A stretch of 35,136 bases of DNA, from NCBI GenBank assembly GCA_004376375.1, contig SOJX01000139.1:1-35136 (forward strand), given 5' to 3'. Of this stretch, positions 28,647 through 35,136 are shown one piece after another. The stretch comes from Planctomycetota bacterium (lineage in GTDB: Bacteria > Planctomycetota > E44-bin39). Numbering within the stretch: the stretch's first letter is position 1; each line of letters starts with the position of its first letter. The translations under genes and the position numbers were made by a program. Under the pieces are notes generated by a model. It was not told the DNA's origin and searched no databases. It saw only the letters and a list, made by a program, of their open reading frames with translations.

Positions 28647-31600
28647 ATGCCGTCGGACATTCCGCTTCTTTTCGGCGAAATAGGAATTGAGCTGGGTTTC
28701 TTTAGTCAGGAGAGCCTGGACGAGAGCCTCCGCATGCAGGAGGATGGCACGTTTCACAGGCACGTCGGTTCGATTCTGCTCGAGCAGAACCTTATTTCAT
28801 TCGCGCAGATGAACCGGATACTGAAAGTGCAGAAAGACCGCATGTCCCAGCCCACGTCCTATTCCGACCTGCCCCGGAGTGAGATTCTGTTCGGGCGCCT
28901 GGTCGTTACGGAAAAAATGGCTACGGAAAAACAGGTCATCCTGGCGCTGCGCGACCAGGGTAAGCTTGCCAGCGAAGGCAAGTTTGTCAAGCTGGGCCAG
29001 TTGCTCAGAAGCACGATGAACATTTCCACCGAGGATGTTGAGAAAATCCTTTACACGCAGGGCAAGGCTGTATTCGCGTGCAGCGAATGCGGCCTGCAGC
29101 ACAACGTCCTTTCGGAGCAGTGGGACCAGCCGCCCACCTGCACGAAGTGCGACGGCTCTCTTCAGGGAATCAAGAAGCCGGCGGATACCAACGCGATTGA
29201 TGCGCTCGACAGCCTGCTGCCTCCCGGGGTTGAGCCGGCAACCGTGGATATACCGGAGCCTCCCGCTGATAAAGGCGAAGAGCTTGATTTGGAGAAGCTT
29301 GGCGTACCCAAGGCCCCTGATGCCGATACGCCGACGGAAATGATGGAGGCTGCCGACGCTGCCACGCCGCCTGTGGCCGCCAAGGAAGGTGACACCGTAG
29401 AGCAGACCCCAATGGATGAGAGCGATATCGGTGTACCGCTTGACAAAATGGAAAAGATCTCCGAGCAGGAACGCGGGAAGGCTGCGCCGCAGGAACCGGA
29501 GCAGGCGAAGGCCGATTTGGCGGCCATGGAAACGGTTGAAATCCCCGGATCTGGTGGTGAAGGGGGCCAAGATGATGAGATAATCGATCTCATGCCCCGG
29601 GAGCCTGCAGCCGAAGGCGCCCCGGCCGATACGGTCACGCAGCCCGAATCGGTTGAAGCGCGTGCCCAGATGGAAACCATAACGATGGGCGGGCCGGAAG
29701 AAACGGAAAAAGGAGCTGCCGAAGGAAAAGGACCGTCACCCGATACCGTTCTTCAGGACCTTTCCGGGCTTGCCGCCCAGGATACCGTCGATATGTCTGC
29801 ACCGGATGCCGGAGGCGCCACCGTAGACTCTGAAATGTCCGAGGAGGCGCGGTCGGCTTACATCGAGAAAAAGGAAGAAGTCGCCTTCGGCAAGGTTGTG
29901 GTTGAAAAAGGTTTTGCCAAAGAGGACGACGTTCTTTCCGCGCTTGCGCTTCGCGAGGAGCGCACCAAGGCGGGGACGTTCTCCCGCCTGAGCGAGATAA
30001 TGGTGGAGCGCGAGATAATCAATCCCGAGCAGCTCCAGGAAATAATGGCCGAGCAGGATCAATACATTCTTCAGTGCGCGTCCTGCCGGCGCCATTATCC
30101 GGTCCCGATTCAGGACAAAGACCAGCCGTTCACCTGCCCGGACTGTAATGTCGCTCTTGTCGGTGCGGAGAAGCTTCGGGATGCGGTAGCCGCTCAGGAG
30201 ACGCTCGACAGCGATTCCGGCTATATTGCCGCCGGGCAGGAGTCGGCGGTGCAATACTTCGAAGCGCAGCGCGATATGACGACGGATGATACGCGGGAGA
30301 TTCGCCCGGACCTGCTTTTCGGCAAGGTTGCTCTCGAATACGGTTTCACCACCCGCGATGCTATCGTCGAGTGCGCACGCGAGCAGGAAACAAGAATGAA
30401 GCACAAGAAGATCGGCGAGATTATGGTCGACAGGGGGTACCTCTCGACGGATGAGGTACAGACCATTCTCGATCTTCAGCGGAAGACCGTCGATATTTCT
30501 CCGGAGGAGGCCGAGGCCCGCAAGGAACAGGTGCTTTTCGGCCGGCTTCTCGTTGACAGGGAATTGATTACCGAGGACCAGCTCAGGGAGGCTTTATTTG
30601 AGAAGTCGAGGCGTGAGAAGCTCGGCACCAAGGTAAAGCTCGGCCAGATTCTGGTTGAGAAAGGGCTTATTTCCGTGCCCCAGGCGCAGGAGATCCTGCA
30701 CGAGCAGGGCAAGGAAATTCTCATTTGCCCCCAGTGCTGGACACAGTACAACGTGCGCCAGTTCGATTCCAGCAAGGAAGTCAGGTGTTCGATTGACGGC
30801 ACGCTGCTCACCATTCCCGCATACCTGCGCGGGATAGGCGCCGATTCCGCGATAACGATCAAATCCGAAGCCCTGGCCGCTTATGCTTCGGATGCCTCCG
30901 CCGCAACCGCCGAGACAATCAAGGTCGACCACGTCAAGGATGGTGTTGAGACTCCCAGCTTCATTGACGTTAAGGAGGAAATTTCTCCCAGCGGGCGCAA
31001 GATGTTCGAGCGCTATGAAATCCTGGGCGAGCTTGCCCGCGGCGGTATGGGTATCGTCTACCGTGCGGTACATCCGGGGCTGAAGAAGGTGGTCGCGCTC
31101 AAGGTTTTGCTGGCCGGCGAAAATGCCACCGAGGAGCAGATCCGCCGCTTCCACCAGGAGGCCGAGTCGGCCGCGAAGCTCAAGCACCCCAACATCGTCC
31201 CGATTCACGACGTCGGCATTTACAAGGGTAAGCATTACTTCACACTCGAGTTCGTCGAGGGCAAAACCCTTCGCGAAAAGATCCGCGAGGAGCGGATACC
31301 GACCGAAGAGGCGATGCGGATTATGAGCGACGTGTGCGATGCAATACACTATGCGCACGAGCGCAGCATCATCCACCGCGACCTCAAGCCGGCGAACATT
31401 ATGCTCGACCATCTCGGCAACCCCCAGGTCATGGACTTCGGGCTTGCAAAGAACGTTGAAGGGGAGTCAAGGACGATCACCGGCGTAATAATGGGAACTC
31501 CCGCCTACATGCCGCCCGAGCAGGCGGAAGGTAAGATTTCTCTTCTTGAGGCGCGAAGCGACGTCTATTCCCTGGGCGCCGTCCTCTACGAGTGCCTTAC

Positions 31601-34157
31601 CGGCCACCCGCCGTTCGAGGGCGCCAACCCGATGGAGGTCATTAAAAGGGTTGTCGAAGATGACCCTCTCCCGCCGCGCTCGCTTAACGCGAAGATACCC
31701 AGCGACGCCGAGACCATCTGCCTCCATGCGATGGAGAAGGATCTCGACCGCCGCTACAAGACCGCAAAGGAAATGAAGGAAGATATTAATCGCTTCCTGA
31801 GCGGCGACCTGATTCTTGCCCGCCCGCACTCGTTCACGTATAAGGCTTCCAAGTGGGTCAGGAAGCATAAAGGCCTTGTGGCTGCCACGATACTGATCCT
31901 GGTTATTATTGCAGGAGCGATCGGCGCGTGGAGATACACGAGCCGGCAGAAGTACGAACTGCTGAAGAAAGATTATAATGCCCTGTTGACTTCGGCCGCC
32001 GAGGCGGAAAAAAGGGCCGACCAGATAAGGCCGGACAGCGAGGAGGATTTTGACGTTCAACTGGGTGAGTTTGACAAGGCCCTCGGCTCTGCCAACGAGG
32101 CCCGTGGAAAGTTCGACCAGTCCAACCCGCTGTATCACCGCGCCGAAATCAGGCGTCAGCAGATTGAAAGAAAGCGGGAAGAGGTGGATATCAATCGGCG
32201 TGGATTCATCACCGCGAAGGACAAGCGGAGGCTTGCGGAAAACCTGTTCGCCGAGGCTGAAAAGCTCTACGGGAAAGTGACGAAGGAAAAAACCGGGCTG
32301 AGGGCCGTCTGGGTTGCCGAGCAGGCCAAACCGCTGGGCGAGAGGAATTCCGGGCTTGTGGATGAGCTCAGGGGCAACCTTCGAAAACAATTGAAGGACG
32401 CGGCGCGAAAAGCCGGAAGCGCGTACGACCAGCATTCGGTAAAGAGGCCCGAGTACAAGGAACTGGCGTTCAGTGCCAACAAAACCCTTGCCGAGTTCGA
32501 ACTGGAAAGGCTGGCATGGGATTCGGCCCGGGATATTCTCACCGATATGGAGATGATCAGGTTCGACAACAACGTCAAGGGCGGCCTGACCGATTACCAG
32601 AAAGCACTCCACGCGGCCTGGGACAACGCGTGCAGTTTGATACTTAAAAACATTACGGACGGCCGTGACATCAACAAGGATCTGAAAGATGCTATCGATA
32701 AGGCGCGCGAGGGCTTGATGGCCGATCCAGAGTCGGCGAAGCTCGAAGTCGAGCGGATTCTTGATGACAAACAGGAACGTATCAGGAATATCCTCAAGAA
32801 CCCGGCGTACTTGGAAAAGGGCCGCGAAGTCGAGATCCTTCTGGCCCAGGCGGACACACGCAAGGACTTCCTGGAGGCCAGGAAGGAGAGTGATCCGCTT
32901 CGCAGGTTCAAGTTTGCCGAAATGGTTGTCAGAATGGCGACAAACCTCAAGGGCGAATACGCCGGCAGGATACTTGCTGAAGCAAAGCGGCTCCTGGAAT
33001 CCACCCGGCTCGAGCTGTTTAACAAGTTTTTTGACAAGGCCAAGGTTCTCCTGGCAAGGGATGAGCGCCAGCGCGTCTTCAACACGGGCGACACCGAGCA
33101 GCTTGAGCAGCTCAGGTCGAACCTGGTCGAGGCAGGGAAATACGTTGATAGACAGGCTAGTCCCACGCAGGCCCGCCGCATTGACGATCTCATTCTGCGG
33201 ATTGAGAACGTGCTTGCACCTCATGAAAAAATGGTTTACGTGGACGCGGGGACTTATCCAGTCGGTTCCGAAATGCCCAACCAGAAGACGGACAAGCACT
33301 GGATCGCGCCCGTCACGGACAGGTTCTTCGGCGGCTTCTACATCGGCATCAACGAAGTGACAAACAATGAGTTTGCCGAGTTTGTTAACGACGGCGGTTA
33401 CGATGATCCGGAATACTGGCGCCCGGAGGCGCGCGACCGCCTGTCCGGATTCGTCACGAAGGACGGTCTTGTCCGCGGTCCGGCCGCGTGGGAGTCCGCG
33501 CCGGCGGGCTGGAAGGATGGAGCGAAAGGACGTAAGGCCCGCCTGCCCGAGGGAATGGGCTCGCATCCCGTTACCGGCATATGTTTTTACGAGGCCGATG
33601 CGTATTGCACCTGGAAAACGGAAGATGCCAAAGTACGGCTGTCAATACGGATTGCAGACGTTAAAGAGCGGATGAAATCCGCTGCCGGAGAGGCAAAAGA
33701 GAAGTTCAAGGCCCGCAAGGCCGTTCTGGAACATCTTCTCGAAAAAGTCCGCTATCGCCTCCCCGAGGAACTCGAATGGGAGGCTGCGGCAAGAGGCGAC
33801 AGCGATCGGACCTATCCGTGGGGCCGCGGCGAAGGCCTTGCGAACGCCAACGTCGCCGAGGACGGTCAGATCGTGGCCGTGGACGACATCAGATTTGCGA
33901 GGAAAGATTATAACGGGTATTTCGGCACTTATAACATGGCGGGCAACGCCTTCGAGTGGGCCAGTGCCGACCCGGCGGGGTCTCAAAACGGCCGCCCGGG
34001 TGTGATTCGGGGTGGTTCGGTCGGTTTTTCAAGCGTGCTGGCGAAACGGTATGCGCGTATATCCAGCCGCAAGTTGCCTGATCCGTTTTACAGAAATGCA
34101 AAGTTCGGATTCCGGATCGCCTGTGACGTTCCCAATAAGCTGGAAGCGGGCCGTTAA
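28647..34157 (+). CDS. Modular transmembrane Ser/Thr kinase with five MshEN-like modules, zinc ribbons and SUMF1/FGE-like domain
   Basis: The protein is 1836 aa, with GGAGGA 6 nt before the ATG. Five ~60-residue modules with paired LFGxxLVxxxxIxxxxLxxAL patterns (near 1-65, 80-140, 412-475, 555-615, 628-690) resemble the N-terminal MshEN/GspE domain, which binds c-di-GMP in some ATPases. Three are followed by Cys-pair zinc ribbons (~145, ~477, ~694, the last degenerate). An acidic linker spans ~172-405. The kinase (~789-1050) has GELARGGMGIVYRA, VALKVL, HRDLKPAN and DFGLA, all catalytic residues present. A transmembrane helix lies at ~1076-1098, a long coiled coil to ~1520, then a SUMF1/FGE-like domain with WEAAARG, NMAGNAFEWA and VIRGGSVGFS. 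The catalytic Cys residues of formylglycine-generating enzyme are absent, so it is probably a binding domain. A ~45-residue helical insertion splits AYCTWKTEDA from YRLPEELEWE. Confidence 0.92.
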   Translation: MPSDIPLLFGEIGIELGFFSQESLDESLRMQEDGTFHRHVGSILLEQNLISFAQMNRILKVQKDRMSQPTSYSDLPRSEILFGRLVVTEKMATEKQVILALRDQGKLASEGKFVKLGQLLRSTMNISTEDVEKILYTQGKAVFACSECGLQHNVLSEQWDQPPTCTKCDGSLQGIKKPADTNAIDALDSLLPPGVEPATVDIPEPPADKGEELDLEKLGVPKAPDADTPTEMMEAADAATPPVAAKEGDTVEQTPMDESDIGVPLDKMEKISEQERGKAAPQEPEQAKADLAAMETVEIPGSGGEGGQDDEIIDLMPREPAAEGAPADTVTQPESVEARAQMETITMGGPEETEKGAAEGKGPSPDTVLQDLSGLAAQDTVDMSAPDAGGATVDSEMSEEARSAYIEKKEEVAFGKVVVEKGFAKEDDVLSALALREERTKAGTFSRLSEIMVEREIINPEQLQEIMAEQDQYILQCASCRRHYPVPIQDKDQPFTCPDCNVALVGAEKLRDAVAAQETLDSDSGYIAAGQESAVQYFEAQRDMTTDDTREIRPDLLFGKVALEYGFTTRDAIVECAREQETRMKHKKIGEIMVDRGYLSTDEVQTILDLQRKTVDISPEEAEARKEQVLFGRLLVDRELITEDQLREALFEKSRREKLGTKVKLGQILVEKGLISVPQAQEILHEQGKEILICPQCWTQYNVRQFDSSKEVRCSIDGTLLTIPAYLRGIGADSAITIKSEALAAYASDASAATAETIKVDHVKDGVETPSFIDVKEEISPSGRKMFERYEILGELARGGMGIVYRAVHPGLKKVVALKVLLAGENATEEQIRRFHQEAESAAKLKHPNIVPIHDVGIYKGKHYFTLEFVEGKTLREKIREERIPTEEAMRIMSDVCDAIHYAHERSIIHRDLKPANIMLDHLGNPQVMDFGLAKNVEGESRTITGVIMGTPAYMPPEQAEGKISLLEARSDVYSLGAVLYECLTGHPPFEGANPMEVIKRVVEDDPLPPRSLNAKIPSDAETICLHAMEKDLDRRYKTAKEMKEDINRFLSGDLILARPHSFTYKASKWVRKHKGLVAATILILVIIAGAIGAWRYTSRQKYELLKKDYNALLTSAAEAEKRADQIRPDSEEDFDVQLGEFDKALGSANEARGKFDQSNPLYHRAEIRRQQIERKREEVDINRRGFITAKDKRRLAENLFAEAEKLYGKVTKEKTGLRAVWVAEQAKPLGERNSGLVDELRGNLRKQLKDAARKAGSAYDQHSVKRPEYKELAFSANKTLAEFELERLAWDSARDILTDMEMIRFDNNVKGGLTDYQKALHAAWDNACSLILKNITDGRDINKDLKDAIDKAREGLMADPESAKLEVERILDDKQERIRNILKNPAYLEKGREVEILLAQADTRKDFLEARKESDPLRRFKFAEMVVRMATNLKGEYAGRILAEAKRLLESTRLELFNKFFDKAKVLLARDERQRVFNTGDTEQLEQLRSNLVEAGKYVDRQASPTQARRIDDLILRIENVLAPHEKMVYVDAGTYPVGSEMPNQKTDKHWIAPVTDRFFGGFYIGINEVTNNEFAEFVNDGGYDDPEYWRPEARDRLSGFVTKDGLVRGPAAWESAPAGWKDGAKGRKARLPEGMGSHPVTGICFYEADAYCTWKTEDAKVRLSIRIADVKERMKSAAGEAKEKFKARKAVLEHLLEKVRYRLPEELEWEAAARGDSDRTYPWGRGEGLANANVAEDGQIVAVDDIRFARKDYNGYFGTYNMAGNAFEWASADPAGSQNGRPGVIRGGSVGFSSVLAKRYARISSRKLPDPFYRNAKFGFRIACDVPNKLEAGR

Positions 34158-34160
34158 CAA

Positions 34161-34230
34161 TTTCGGATTTCGGATTTGGGATTTCAGATTTCGCTAAATC
34201 CGCAATCTGCAATCCGAAATCCGAAATCGA
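34161..34230. repeat. Inverted heptamer array after the kinase gene
   Basis: Left units TTTCGGA, TTTCGGA, TTTGGGA, TTTCAGA and TTTCGC lie at 34161-34194. Right units AATCCGC, AATCTGC, AATCCGA, AATCCGA and AATCGA lie at 34197-34230. The arms pair as a long imperfect hairpin starting 3 nt after the kinase stop and ending just before the next ribosome site. It could act as a terminator or mRNA-end structure. Confidence 0.8.
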
Positions 34231-34245
34231 AATGAGGATTAAACC

Positions 34246-35136
34246 ATGCGGTGCACATGCATTATTTTATCGGCGCTTGTCTTCTGCGCCTCCCTGTTCG
34301 GCTGCTCGACCGTTCTGACTACCGAGAAGTATGATTATAAGAACGCCGTCAAAGCGCTGCCGGGCGAGAAGCCTTTCGAGCGCAAGATTGGCGTCGCACC
34401 CGTCCGCTTCCGTAATTCAAAGTTTTACATCGCCGAGACCGACCTGGAGTTTTACGAGGTTCTTGAAGCCAAGGAAGCCGCACTCGTCAAGTATAATTAC
34501 GACGACAAGGTCGACCTGCGGGATAAGATGCTTGTGCCGCTTTTTGGAGCCATGTTTCAGGAAGGGAATTCCGTTTCAGACAATATAGAAATATTTGAAC
34601 GGCGCGGAGGCGCAAAAGGCGTGGACGGCAGAAACGGCACAAAGCTCGCAGGTTTCGGCGGTGGAGCCGCTTCGGAGCGGGAAATCCTGAAAGGCCTGAT
34701 GCACGAATGCTGGCAGCGCGGGCTCGACCTGCTTGCCGTGGTTACGGTTACCCGCCACGACATCCGGTACAAGGGCCGAAACGAGCTTGTTTTCCTCAAC
34801 CTGTTCTTGTGGGCGTACGCCTTCTTTCCCGCGTGGTTCATTGCCGACGAAGAATATACTTATACGTTCAGGGCCGAGATTCAGCTTTTCCCCGCAACGC
34901 GCGAAGAGCCTGGAAACCCGGTTTTTTCGAGCACTATCGAGTACACGAGGGACCTTACGCTTTCCCAGTGGGATCACGGCCTGAACATCGCACGTGGAAT
35001 TATAAATCCCTGGTGGCCCAGCCTCGGAGACCGCCAGGTGCAGGCCATTCGCGACTACGTGAAATGTGATTTCGAAAAGGTTTTCGCGGAAAACATCGCC
35101 GCCGCCTTTGCCGAGCGGTATGCGAAAAAAGAAAGG
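34246..35136 (+). CDS. Lipoprotein of unknown function (partial, 3' end outside window)
   Basis: ATG 34246 has GAGG ~8 nt upstream. The frame is open for 297 codons to the window edge. The signal peptide MRCTCIILSALVFCASLFGC ends in lipobox LFGC (Cys20). Next come a polar region with KIGVAPVRFRNSKFYIAE, a Gly-rich loop (GRNGTKLAGFGGGAASE), LLAVVTVTRHDIRYKGRN, a hydrophobic Trp/Phe segment (NLFLWAYAFFPAWFIADE) and a beta-rich part (TYTFRAEIQLFPATREE). The layout resembles envelope lipoproteins that assemble with membrane partners, but I do not recognise the family. Separated from the kinase by the inverted heptamer array, it may still be co-transcribed with it. Confidence 0.75.
   Translation, partial: MRCTCIILSALVFCASLFGCSTVLTTEKYDYKNAVKALPGEKPFERKIGVAPVRFRNSKFYIAETDLEFYEVLEAKEAALVKYNYDDKVDLRDKMLVPLFGAMFQEGNSVSDNIEIFERRGGAKGVDGRNGTKLAGFGGGAASEREILKGLMHECWQRGLDLLAVVTVTRHDIRYKGRNELVFLNLFLWAYAFFPAWFIADEEYTYTFRAEIQLFPATREEPGNPVFSSTIEYTRDLTLSQWDHGLNIARGIINPWWPSLGDRQVQAIRDYVKCDFEKVFAENIAAAFAERYAKKER

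Noticed and set aside
31467..33566. Long minus-strand open frame (699 aa) opposite the kinase gene
   Set aside because: It is antisense to coiled-coil and kinase coding sequence whose domains are unambiguous. Its translation has no recognisable domain, and GC-rich codon use explains the lack of stops.
33230..34140. Active formylglycine-generating enzyme or sulfatase-maturation role
   Set aside because: The catalytic Cys residues are missing and no sulfatase gene is nearby.
1..35136. tRNA, rRNA, transposase or integrase genes
   Set aside because: None was recognised on either strand. The mobile-looking parts are palindromic and short-word repeats without their own enzyme in the window.

Overview
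The window looks like chromosomal DNA of a Gram-negative, GC-rich, uncultured-type bacterium. An outer membrane is implied by an LpxL/HtrB-type acyltransferase, an AsmA-like envelope protein, an RND pump with its adaptor, and at least three lipoproteins. A Ser/Thr kinase joined to a SUMF1/FGE-type domain, class III cyclase/ATPase/TPR proteins, and many roadblock, STAS, PilZ and HD-GYP proteins fit Planctomycetota or a neighbouring candidate phylum best. This placement is an inference from gene content; no rRNA marker is present.

Layout. 1-342: tail of a Pro-rich membrane-anchored protein. 385-1994: small signalling proteins (roadblock/MglB-like, STAS, PilZ). 10466-2036 (minus): periplasmic adaptor, RND permease, then a 1358-aa cyclase/ATPase/TPR protein. 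10646-13407 (plus): gamma-carbonic anhydrase-like protein, tsaB, alr. 15341-13464 (minus): accessory island with two related MntA nucleotidyltransferases, an AT-richer zinc-ribbon membrane protein and HepT. 15592-20459: AsmA-like protein coupled to an LpxL-like acyltransferase. 20706-22130: lipoprotein with three thioredoxin folds, followed by a clear terminator. 22533-28316: Kelch lipoprotein, HEAT-repeat membrane protein, HD/GAF/HD-GYP protein, probably one operon behind a strong sigma70-like promoter. 28647-34157: 1836-aa modular transmembrane kinase. 34246-end: start of another lipoprotein.

Two layers of non-coding structure run across ordinary genes. (1) Tandem 7-nt (twice 8-nt) word arrays lie at most gene junctions. 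Each array has its own word, several fold back as inverted arrays, and some start inside the last codons of a gene. (2) Palindromic REP-like elements occur as paired hairpins between genes. They also occur as in-frame insertions inside the cyclase gene, giving peptides such as GAQRAVPLQ and GAGLRPAPT. These repeats, the modular kinase and the duplicated MntA island are the parts most worth a second look.

Functional thread: c-di-GMP is implied by the PilZ protein, the HD-GYP phosphodiesterase and possibly the five MshEN-like modules of the kinase. cAMP or cGMP is implied by the cyclase. The remaining genes mostly build, maintain or monitor the cell envelope.
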